A stretch of 34,300 nucleotides of DNA, taken from Allomyces arbusculus. Taxonomy: Eukaryota; Blastocladiomycota; Blastocladiomycetes; Blastocladiales; Blastocladiaceae. The stretch is taken from contig JADHYV010000126.1 of the NCBI GenBank assembly GCA_027604705.1, positions 1 through 34,300 of the forward strand. Reading direction: 5' to 3'. The number at the start of each line of letters is the position of its first letter. Positions within the stretch are counted from its first letter, which is position 1. The notes under the pieces are model-generated. The model did no database searches. It was not told the origin of the DNA and was given only the letters and a program-made list of their open reading frames with translations. Both the position numbers and the translations under genes were made by a program. Positions 20,463-29,141 of the stretch are shown here, piece after piece.

Positions 20463-22263
20463 ATGGCCCACCTGTCCAGCAACAACGCCAACATGATCAC
20501 CATTACGCACGACACGTTCATGGCTGCGTTACCCGTCGTGCGTGAGGCCATCGCCAAGGCCGACCTGATCGCGCTCGACTGCGAGTTCTCCGGTACTGAT
20601 CCCAGCCTGTACCGCGGCGCCGTACCCTGCCATGTCTTGCTCGCGGCCCTCACACCGCTCAATACGAAAGGACTCCAGGAATCGACGACCCACACGCTAC
20701 CCCACTCGACCGACCATTGTTCTACGACTCGCCCGAGCAGCTCTACCAGAAATCGCGTGCCATCGTAGCCAAGTACCGCCTCCTGCAACTCGGTCTGTGC
20801 TGCCTGACCAAAAGCGGCAACAATTCCAATACCTACGGTGCGCGCGCATTTGCCTTCCACCTGTGCCCGCGCGCGCACGCCGACCTCGGGCTCGACTCGA
20901 CCGTCACGTTCCAAACGTCGGCGCTGCAGTTCATGGCCAAGAATGGATACGATTTCGGGCTCACATTGGGCCACGGGATCGCACACTTGAGCCGTGCCGA
21001 CGTGCGGCACGTTGAAGTGGATGCACAGCCGTACCCGTTCCAGGCGGTATTTCGGCCGGCGTTGGGCGAGGCCATGTACGCCGTCTTGTCTTTGCGCACG
21101 AGTGAGGAGATGTGTGATCTGACCACCATAACAGTGCGCAAATCGAGCGCTTCCTCGCCGACTTCCACGCGACCCCCCTGCCGCCCCAGGGCATCAAACC
21201 GGCCGACCTGCCCATCCTCTTACTCGACCGTGCCTCTCTCGGTGCCGGCGACCGGATCGAGCTCGAGCGGCTCTTCGCGGGCCAAGTCGACATCACCGGT
21301 TCGGCCACGGATATTCGCCATTTCCACTTAACCCCACGAACGGGCCGCGCCGCGTCGCATTCGGTCGCGCCCGATGCGGCTCACCGGACGCGTATCGTCA
21401 AGGAAGGTACGCTTTTCGGGAAAGTCATGGACGCGCTCGTGGCCGCCAAGAAGCCAGTGATTGGACACAGCGTGTGGTTCGACCTGCTGTTTATCTGGCA
21501 CGAACTCGTCGACGACTTGCCGCCGACGTTGGCCGAGTTCTGTCAAGCGGTGCACGCGATGTTCCCGACGATCGTCGATACGAAATACTTGGCGCACCGG
21601 ATGTTCGGCAACGCGCAAGTGGCGCTCAAGAGCCTCTACGCGTGGACGCCCGGCGCCAACGCCGACGCGGGGCCAGGGTCGCCATCGCTCGCAACAGCGT
21701 TCCCGCGTGATTCGGATTCCGACGCGCCCATGCCCGATGCGGCATGTCCACCGCTACCGACGGTTGCAATCGACGCGCACCACGACCAGTACTTCACGGC
21801 GACCGCGTTCCACGACGCGGCGTATGACGCCTACGCGACTGCGTGCGGGTACTTGAAACTCGCGCACCACGCGATGCACGTCGCGCGCGTGTGGGATTCC
21901 GCGACCGAAATCCCGAGCGATTGGGCCAACGGCGTGCAGTTGCACGATAACGTGTTCCGCAACGTGCGGCTGGATTCCGGGAACGAAGGGCCCGGGCGGC
22001 CGCCGGGTTTGGGTGACCGGGACGCGGTGTTGCGCGTGCGTGTGCAGGGTGGTGCAAGTGCGGCGGAGGTGGTCGGGCGGGTCGCGCGTGCGGGGACGAA
22101 GAAGTTTGAGGTGCGGTTTGTCGCGCGCGACGTGTGGTTTGTGGATTTGAAGGAGGTGGACGATGTGGAAGGAGTCGTGCGCGCAATTGAGCGCGGAGAA
22201 GCGGGGGAGGGGGACAAGGAGGGTACGGGGGACGGCGCCTGGACGGTGGTGCGCGTGTGGTGA
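20463..22263 (+). CDS. PARN: poly(A)-specific ribonuclease PARN (DEDDh exonuclease)
   Basis: Exons 20463-20592, 20679-21075 and 21135-22263 give 551 residues. The second donor (GTACGC at 21076) is the best of two in-phase options; the other is at 21031. PARN removes poly(A) tails 3' to 5' from mRNAs and matures small RNAs. Catalytic residues are in place: D39 and E41 in ADLIALDCEFSG, D292 in VIGHSVWFDLL, and H402/D407 in FHDAAYDAYATACGY. Flanking signatures also match: FYDSPEQLYQKSRAIVAKYR, LLQLGLCCL, FQTSALQFMAKNGYDFG, and MFPTIVDTKYLAH. A C-terminal region (about 450-551) has RRM-like character. In the middle, the loop before the third motif is a low-complexity Ala/Pro/Asp stretch. It shares the intergenic region with separase. 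PARN is absent from budding yeast but common in zoosporic fungi, which fits the inferred host. Confidence 0.93.
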
Positions 22264-22302
22264 GGATATCGCTTGGGACGTATGGGCGCGTTGATGTGCC
22301 CA

Positions 22303-22322
22303 GAAATGAAATGAAATGAAAT
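22303..22322. repeat. (GAAAT)4 microsatellite
   Basis: Four perfect copies of GAAAT lie about 40 bases after the PARN stop codon, probably in its 3' untranslated region. Confidence 0.85.
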
Positions 22323-22526
22323 GGTTTCCCGTCGTTTGGCAAGACGAGCAAGCGTCAGTTCCTGTGGATCGATCCCGTTGGCCATCCTTGACGCGGCCAT
22401 CATCCTCGACCATTTCCGGTCCAGCACGACAAGACCAGCGCACGTCGGCGACTCAAATGCGCGAGTCCCCGCAAAATTACGCTCAGACTGGGTTTTGCAC
22501 GACACGCGCGCCAGTGATCCGGCCAG

Positions 22527-22692
22527 TCAGAGCCCGCCCGGCATGACCCAGACGTCCAGCGTCGAACCTCGCGCATCCATCAGCGGCCGCCGCTCCGCCG
22601 TCGCCGACAAGACGGAAATGCCGTCGAGATAGCAGAGAACATTGGCAAACAGAACCAGGCGCATCGGTCGATCGATGCGCATGCCCGACCAG
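22527..22692 (-). CDS. possible terminal exon of an unrecognised small protein
   Basis: A 55-codon stretch on the - strand ends with TGA at 22529-22527. It follows a possible CAG acceptor at 22695-22693, or could start at the ATG at 22682. The sequence looks protein-like: a hydrophobic MRLVLFANVLCYLDGISVL segment and a conserved-looking LMDARGSTLDVWVMPGGL end. Upstream exons would lie in 22700-23260 on the same strand, but I could not join any with confidence. I do not recognise the family. It would be convergent with PARN and divergent from the Ser/Thr-rich gene. Confidence 0.3.
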
Positions 22693-23271
22693 CTGGTCGG
22701 TTATGGAGTTGGGCACAAGCAATCGGGAAGGGAGCTGACGCTGCGAGGTGTTATCCGCGACGGAACTGCTGACGCTGCAGTCCGTCGCTTTGGCTTGCCC
22801 GCCACCGCCGCTGCCTCCTCTTCCGCGAACTTTGTGCTCGTGTCGCTCGCGCCGTGATCCGCGCAGCTGCCCCTTGTGCGTGCGTCGTGGTGCCCAACTC
22901 CAAGCCTTTTTCTGGAGCCAGTATGGCTGGCAGCAGCGACTTCGGCCCAGCACAGCAAGAACCACGCGCGACGCGAGCTCCAGACTTCATTCTCTTGCGC
23001 AACTTCATTTCGTGCCGATCGTGTCCGCACGCGCGCCGGACGCCAATGAAAAACGAAAACAAAGACTGGACCTGGGTCACGCAGTCGGCATGGCTCGCCC
23101 TCACGGACGCGCTCGCGCTCCACTGCGGCCAACCTGACCACGACGGCGACGTTCTCGAACCTCCTCGCGCGCAACCCCGCGCGGCGCGCCCAAGTCCACG
23201 GCCGCCGACCCACGCGAGCGCGCGCGCTTTGCTGACTTGACCTCGACAATAATGGACTCTGCGCGCACGCG
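22693..23271. other. unassigned stretch upstream of the Ser/Thr-rich gene
   Basis: Several overlapping frames on both strands are open here because of high GC. None gives a convincing product. It may contain 5' exons of the - strand exon at 22527-22692 and the upstream promoter of the gene at 23407. Confidence 0.35.
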
Positions 23272-23278
23272 TATATAA
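23272..23278 (+). promoter_or_regulatory. TATA box (TATATAA) of the Ser/Thr-rich protein gene
   Basis: TATATAA in a strongly GC-rich context, 129 bases before the ATG at 23407, in the right orientation for a core promoter. This predicts a leader of roughly 100 bases. Confidence 0.6.
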
Positions 23279-23406
23279 CGCGACCGCGTCGCTGCCGCGC
23301 CGTCCGCTACCCCACCACTCCGCGCACCACCATCTCTTGCTCGCGTGCCGACGGGGCGCGCCTCCTCCTTACTCTCTCTCCCGCCCGACGCGTCGCGCCC
23401 AGCTCC

Positions 23407-25674
23407 ATGTCCACCAGCATGACCCCGCACGAACCGAAGCGCTCACGCGCGCGCCGCGCCGTCGCGCTCCCCACGACCTTGATGCTCGTTCTCGCCGCTG
23501 CCGCGCTCCTCGCGGCCGCGCCCGCGCAGTCGGCCCCACTCGCGCGCCGGTTCCCGACGACCGCCGCCACCGCTGCCGCCAAGGTTGCGGGGATTGCGGT
23601 CGCTGAAGTCGCCGCCGAGCCGACGCCAAGTTCCGCGGTCTACATCCCGCCGGCCGCCGCGGCGACAGCGGCAACGACGACAGCCGCGCAGGTGCACGAG
23701 CCATGGGTGTCGTACTACCCGAGCAGCAAGCCCGGCACGGTTGTGGACCAAGTGCCGCCGCGCGGGCCTGAGACAGTGACAGCGACGCAAGCGGCCACGA
23801 CGGCGCAAGGCTCGACGTTGGCGACGCCCGTGTCGAGCAATGCCGCGGGCGCGACGAGCGCCGCGTCGGCGCCCGCGCCGGAGACCAACTTGGTGAAATT
23901 GCCGGTCGCGACGAGCGTCGATGCTGGGGACGAGACGGTTGGACTCCCGTGGCCGGAAGACGAGACAGTCGGACTGCCGCTACCCGAGGAAACCACCGCC
24001 ACCACGGTGACGACGGTGGTGACGGCAAGTCATCACGCGACGACGACCGCCCTGGCGCAGACGTCCGAGTCGGTTGGGACGCGCGTGGTCGATGCGACTA
24101 CGACCGGTGCCGGATTGGCGACGACCGGGGTCCGTTCGACCAAGATTGCTGAGTTGACGGCGAGTGCCAAGCCGACGGCGACAATTAAAGAGTCAAGTAC
24201 GGGTGCTCACTCGACGGCCACGGTCATTGCCGAACCGACGAGCGTGGCCGAGTCGGCGACGGCGATTTCCGCGCGGTCTACGATTGCCGTCGACTCGACG
24301 ACCAAGATTATTGCTGAACCGACGAGCGCAGCTGCGTCGGCAACGGTCCATTCCTCGAGCGCCGTCGTGTCGTCGACAAGCACCAAGCCTTCCAGTGCCG
24401 CCGCGTCGGCGACGACGGAGATCGAGGCCTCAAGCATCAAGGAGTCGAGCACGGTCGCCGAGTCGACTGCCGCAGCGTCGGCCACCATCCACACGGCCAG
24501 CGCCAGCACGATCACGAGCGTGCTGTCGACGCCAACGACCGAGGAATCGAGCACGCGCTCGTCGGAATCCACGGCTCAGGTATCGGCTTTTGCTGCCGAT
24601 TCGACGACGCTCCTAGCGCACAGCAGTGCCACGGCGACGGCGACGCACAACTCGACCAGCAGTACTGCCACGGTGTTGGCGACGCGCGACTCGACCAGTA
24701 GCGCCGCGTCGGCAACGGTTGACACGACGAGCAAGGCCGCGGCGTCAACGGCGTTCGACTTGGCGACAAGCAGTGCCGTTGCCGAGCCCACGGCGCTCTC
24801 TGAGTTCACGACGCTCGCCGAAACCGAGACGCTTGACTCGACCCTCTCCACCACGACCGCAATGGCCGACCTGCCCATCACCACGCAATCGGCGTCGTCT
24901 TCCTCATTCTCGACTCACACAACGCGTCTCGTGACGCAGCCATTTGCTGCGCAGGGCCAGTTTGTCGTGCGCACCATCATTGGCACGCCCGCAGCGCCTG
25001 CGTCTACCGAGACGCCCGTGGCCGAGCCGACGCCCGTGGACGCTGCCGCTGCCAAGATCGTTGCGGCCGCGCGGAAGACCACCTCACTGGCACTCGTTAC
25101 GGGGTTCCGTGTCGCAGCCGTGGAAGAGCCCATGGTCACGGGCGTGCGCGCCGTGGCCGAGCCCGAGGAGACGGACGCGTCGGACCAACAGTCGAGCGTG
25201 GAGGCAACAGTGCTCGTCGAATCGACAACGACCGTGAGCGCAGATGCGACAGCGACAAGCGAGGCGACTTTCACGACCGACGCGCTCACCTTGATCTCGA
25301 CGACGCCTGCGGCGGAGCCAACGGCCGTGCCTGAATCAGCAACGACCAACGAGCGCACGGCGAGCGCGACGCAACTAGCCACCGTGACGACGACCGAGAC
25401 GGTCACGGTCACGCACCTCCCCTCGTCGACGCACTCGACCTCAACCGCGTCGGCGCCCGCTCCGGAAACCACGATTGAGCTGGCCGGGTCGATCACGGCC
25501 ATTGTCAACGGCGAACTCATGGAATTCTCGGGCGTTGCACGCATCATTGAGGACAAGCTCAAAGTGGCCTTCAGTGGGCCCATGTTCTCGGGCCAGGCTG
25601 AGGGCCGTGTCGTCGGTGCTGGAGCCACAAACCTGGTGAGCGTGAGTGGGGCTATCGCGTCGGCCGAGTACTGA
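23407..25674 (+). CDS. secreted Ser/Thr/Ala-rich mucin-like protein
   Basis: A single uninterrupted frame of 755 residues. The N-terminus is basic (residues 1-19) followed by a hydrophobic core (LPTTLMLVLAAAALLAAAP, about 21-39) with a likely signal-peptidase site after AQS-A near 43. Most of the rest (about 140-650) is Ser, Thr and Ala with imperfect short repeats such as STSSTATVLA, EPTSVAES and related blocks, typical of heavily O-glycosylated wall or surface proteins. A short PPR-rich piece with HEPWVSYYPSS lies near 98-108. The last 65 or so residues differ: low in Ser/Thr, with GSITAIVNGELMEFSG, ARIIEDKLKVAFSGPMF and repeated Gly-Ala, suggesting a small beta-rich domain. No C-terminal hydrophobic anchor is visible, so a GPI anchor is unlikely. 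Function unknown; a cell-surface or extracellular role is inferred from composition. Confidence 0.8.
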   Translation: MSTSMTPHEPKRSRARRAVALPTTLMLVLAAAALLAAAPAQSAPLARRFPTTAATAAAKVAGIAVAEVAAEPTPSSAVYIPPAAAATAATTTAAQVHEPWVSYYPSSKPGTVVDQVPPRGPETVTATQAATTAQGSTLATPVSSNAAGATSAASAPAPETNLVKLPVATSVDAGDETVGLPWPEDETVGLPLPEETTATTVTTVVTASHHATTTALAQTSESVGTRVVDATTTGAGLATTGVRSTKIAELTASAKPTATIKESSTGAHSTATVIAEPTSVAESATAISARSTIAVDSTTKIIAEPTSAAASATVHSSSAVVSSTSTKPSSAAASATTEIEASSIKESSTVAESTAAASATIHTASASTITSVLSTPTTEESSTRSSESTAQVSAFAADSTTLLAHSSATATATHNSTSSTATVLATRDSTSSAASATVDTTSKAAASTAFDLATSSAVAEPTALSEFTTLAETETLDSTLSTTTAMADLPITTQSASSSSFSTHTTRLVTQPFAAQGQFVVRTIIGTPAAPASTETPVAEPTPVDAAAAKIVAAARKTTSLALVTGFRVAAVEEPMVTGVRAVAEPEETDASDQQSSVEATVLVESTTTVSADATATSEATFTTDALTLISTTPAAEPTAVPESATTNERTASATQLATVTTTETVTVTHLPSSTHSTSTASAPAPETTIELAGSITAIVNGELMEFSGVARIIEDKLKVAFSGPMFSGQAEGRVVGAGATNLVSVSGAIASAEY

Positions 25675-26905
25675 GGAGCTGTGCACAGATGCGGGAGAGG
25701 GCGCTGACCGTTGTGGGTGCTGTTCGTGGTGTTTGGTTTGCGGCTGCCTTCTCGGCCTTTTAGCCTAGTTTGTTGGGGTTTTGTTGTTTGATTTTGTTGT
25801 TCCTTAGTTGTTTTTCCCTCGATTTTGGCACCGTGCCAGCCGGCTGCCTCTTTCGTGTACATATCGCAATATCGCATGGTCACAATCAAGCGCATTCAAA
25901 CGCATCTCTGGTCTGTCGCGCGATTTGCAAATATGTTCCGCGACTTGGTGTTGCTGTTGCCGCCAGCAAACGTATCGGCAGCGGACTATGTCGAATGCTT
26001 GATTATTTCGGAAGAATTGAAGCCCAGGACATGATTGTGATGAGAAAATCCCAAAAGCAACACATACGGGCCCAAAACAGTCGGCAATTGGCAGCAAAGA
26101 TGCGCGGTCGTGATCAGAAGAGCAGCTTCAAACCTTCAAATCGCACTGCCGCACATGTGCACGCCTTCGTGCGTCAATACATTTGCCGACAAAGACTAGC
26201 AAGCGGCACATGACTGCTCTTCAAACGACGGTCACCGATTGTGGGCAGATGCGCCTGTTAATCGCTTGCCCGGCCACAGCACATTCCCGCACACGAGAAT
26301 ACGTACAACCCACTCACCCACCCCCGAGTTGGCTGTTCGATGATCCCAACATCGAACTCAAGCAATGAAAGGCAAACTGACAAAATGAGGCACTAACCCC
26401 CTTACCGCCAATGCATAAAATCAATCGCTTGTTGCCCTGGGGTGAGAATCCTTCAGATGGAGGGAATATCAGGACTTCAAACCACAACACCTTCAATTTT
26501 TGGTTTTTGATTTTTCACAGCCAATATGAACAGTTCCAGTGCGCTCTAATCCAGTTGATGCCTTTTTTTCATTTCCGGGTTTCGCCCGTGTTGGTTCTGG
26601 ATGCACATCATGCGGGCAGTAGTGCTGCCCAGGCAACAAGAAGCAATTCTTGCTCCAAATTGGCATGTACACCATATGACGTCGTTAACGGATCATGGAT
26701 TAAATGTACCTGTCGCGGCCAGCGTTGTGGAAAACCAGACAGACCATTTGCCCACATTTCCAGTGGCCAAGCACAGCCATGGGAGCGACCAAATGAGGCA
26801 CACCAATGATAGGAAATCATATAGCGTCAAAATCACATGTGCAATGGCAAAAAATGATGACTGAACACCATCCAAAGAGCAACGCAAGCAACGGTATCCT
26901 CGGTC
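25675..26905. other. intergenic, no gene seen
   Basis: Lies between the convergent ends of the Ser/Thr-rich gene (+) and the S1/P1 nuclease gene (-). T-rich just after 25738, then AT-rich overall. Frames on both strands (for example one from the ATG at 26411) are not protein-like. I see no tRNA, repeat or mobile element. Confidence 0.5.
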
Positions 26906-28488
26906 TCACACTTCCATACCAGCAAGAACGGCGTCGAGGAGTGCAGTGAGCCGAACCGCACTAAATAGTGTGTGCACAAAACGTCGTCAGCTCGTTGAAC
27001 ATCAACGTCGCCAAAAGTGAGCAAAGGGGGAATCCTACCCCATGGCGATGGCCTTCCGCGCAATGGGAAGGTTAGTGTCGTGGTATGCGCCAGCCAGGTC
27101 CTCCTCAAGGTTTTGCCAGACCGTGCCACAGTTGAGCTGGTCCGATTGCTGAGCCCAAAACTCAGGGCAAAGCACGACGGACAAGGGCGCGGGGTCGCCC
27201 GTCCTGCTCGTCTTGATGGCACCGTTACGCGACGTCGTAACTCCAGTAATGTACGATAGGTCCTCGGAGCGGCCTGGATCCACCTGGAGCACAAACGCGC
27301 GAGACTCCTTCATGCCAGGCATCGAAAGCGGGCACCGAACCCACGACTATCAAATTTTAAGTTCGTGGTCAGTGTCATTTCGCTCAAGGTCGAAAGGCGT
27401 CAATTGATGATCAGAAGAATTCCGTACCAAAACATCGCCCTTCCATGTTGTCCCGAGTTCCTTGACCACATCACGCGCAAACGCGTGTTCCGACCCGTGA
27501 AACATATCGTGCATGTGCTTCTTGAGCATCAGCGTATCCCACACCTCATGCAGGTTGGCGTCGTGACGGTTGAACACGACTTGAACGTCATTGCCACCGC
27601 GTTCGCGACCCGATATGTGTAGAGGCTGGTGAATGTCTTGCACTACAGTCAGATGGGACACGATTTCCCGCCCCTTGGTCAGTAACCAAACCTACAACAA
27701 ACCAGAGGGAGTCAACACCACGAACCAAAGTGAACCAAAAACTTGAGCGACTCGATGGCCGTGAACCGCTCACCGAGCGGGATCTCCTGCGGTGGGTTGT
27801 CATGGTGCGGCGGCCCGGTCGAGTGAGGGTGGCGCCAAGCTGTTTGCTCCTCTGGGCGGTCGGCAGGACGGTCGAGTAGACGGCGCGACGGGCGGTTGGG
27901 CATGCGGGTCCGGCCTTGCGCGTCGACCCACTCGATCCTGGCTGAGCGCAGACCCTCGACGTCGTCTAGCGCGTCCACGGGGCGCAGGGCGAGTGTCTGA
28001 AGCGCCTTGGCGGCAAGAGCCGCGTTGCGCACGGCCCACGAAAGTTCTACCGTAGTCAAGAGTGGTCACAACAGCATGAGTCGCCGAAATTGCAACAAAT
28101 GCACGCACACGAGCGAGTGAAGAGAACATGACGCACCTTGAATCGCCACCGTGATGCAGTTCCCGTCGGGACAATCGCGCGCCGCGATGTACGAGCAAGC
28201 ATATGGCGGATTGTCATGCGCGTCGGCAAAATGCAGTGAACCTGTGCCCCTGTACCGCCCCTCTTTCTTAACTTCATCAGCCCAGCTCGAAATCAGCGCG
28301 ATATTGCCGTCGACCCCTGGAAGCAACTTTTTCAGCGCAAGTCGCGTCTCAGGTCGAATCAACTGCATTGCAGCTTGAGCCATGACCGAGTGACCGACAT
28401 GACCCCACGCCATGACCTCGGCCGCCGAAGTGAGCAACACGGCTGCGCCAGCTGCGACAACAGCTAGCCAGAAGGAAGCGCGATACAT
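26906..28488 (-). CDS. secreted S1/P1-type zinc-dependent nuclease
   Basis: Five exons: 28488-28137, 28046-27726, 27642-27428, 27346-27039 and 26960-26906, encoding 416 residues. The family cuts single-stranded DNA and RNA and removes 3'-phosphates, using three zinc ions, usually outside the cell or in the vacuole. A signal peptide (residues 1-27) is followed by the invariant Trp as mature residue 1 (W28 in MAWGHVGHS). All nine zinc ligands of nuclease P1 have counterparts: W28, H33, D71, H86, H223, D227, H233, H256 and D260 (HFVQDIHQPLH; NLHEVWD). Exon 4 begins SWVRC, matching the family SW-x-x-C, then CPEFWAQQSDQLNC, and exon 5 gives the closing GGAVRLTALLDAVL. An Arg/Pro-rich insert of about 50 residues before H223 makes it longer than P1. 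Two TATA-like boxes lie upstream. Confidence 0.92.
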
Positions 28489-28516
28489 CGACGCGACTTG
28501 AAGTTGAGAAATGTCG

Positions 28517-28523
28517 ATTTATA
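28517..28523 (-). promoter_or_regulatory. TATA-like box (TATAAAT) near the S1/P1 nuclease start
   Basis: TATAAAT on the - strand only 29 bases before the ATG at 28488. If used, the leader would be almost absent, so the more distal copy at 28642-28648 is the likelier core promoter. Confidence 0.35.
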
Positions 28524-28641
28524 CGGGCGCTTGGCAGATCACTTGGTTCGCAAAGATTGTAGAGTCGATGGGGATCGCGTGCAGAACAGCCGCCAAGGCG
28601 AACAGGCAAAGGAGAGAGCTGGAGAGCGCGTCGGCTGTGGC

Positions 28642-28648
28642 ATTTATA
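28642..28648 (-). promoter_or_regulatory. TATA box (TATAAAT), distal, S1/P1 nuclease
   Basis: A second TATAAAT on the - strand, 154 bases upstream of the nuclease ATG, a spacing similar to that of the TATA boxes of ATG44 and the Ser/Thr-rich gene. Confidence 0.45.
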
Positions 28649-29075
28649 GTGCCGAGGAGAGGCTGTGGAAGCCGTGAAGCCTTCGAAGCGCCATCGAGAA
28701 TCAGCTCTGTTGGCCGAACGCGCGTTTGTGGAGAAGGGAAACGTGGAAGACGCCGCAGCAGGGGAGCTCCACTGGCCACAGACATTCGCTTGACCATGGA
28801 AAGCTAGCAATCAAAAATAATGCGCATTGGGTTGACGCGAATTGACAATTTGAGTAGGTCAACATTTCTCGTACCGTTCACCTGGCGCCGCATTCCATTT
28901 CAACACCCCGCCACCATCCATTTCAACTGAAATTTCCACGACCCCACCTTCGACATTGAGAAACGCGTTTCGTTTGGTACACAACATGTATTGGTTGCTT
29001 CGCAGGGATTTCCTTGAGTATTTTTGGCCAGCACGCACCAGTATCCGCGAGCCAGCTGGCGGGAGCAATGCGGAG

Positions 29076-29141
29076 GAGCGATGCGGCGCGAGTACGGGAG
29101 CGATACGGCGCGAGTACGGGAGCGATGCGGCGCGAGTACGG
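29076..29141. repeat. 22-bp tandem repeat, three copies
   Basis: Three consecutive copies of a 22-bp unit beginning GAGCGATGCGGCGCGAGTAC; the middle copy has A for G at one position. A shorter relative (GAGCAATGCGG) lies just upstream and a partial copy (GAGTGACG) just downstream. The unit length is not a multiple of three, so it is probably not coding. Confidence 0.85.

Noticed and set aside
27320-27370. tRNA-like 3' half on the - strand (T-arm-like GTGGGTTCGGTGCCCGC)
   Set aside because: No matching acceptor stem or D-arm upstream, and the same bases encode SWVRC, a conserved S1/P1 nuclease segment at the start of exon 4.
28519-28797. 92-codon - strand frame just upstream of the S1/P1 nuclease
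   Set aside because: Overlaps two TATA-like boxes serving the nuclease and has no recognisable family; better explained as promoter and leader.
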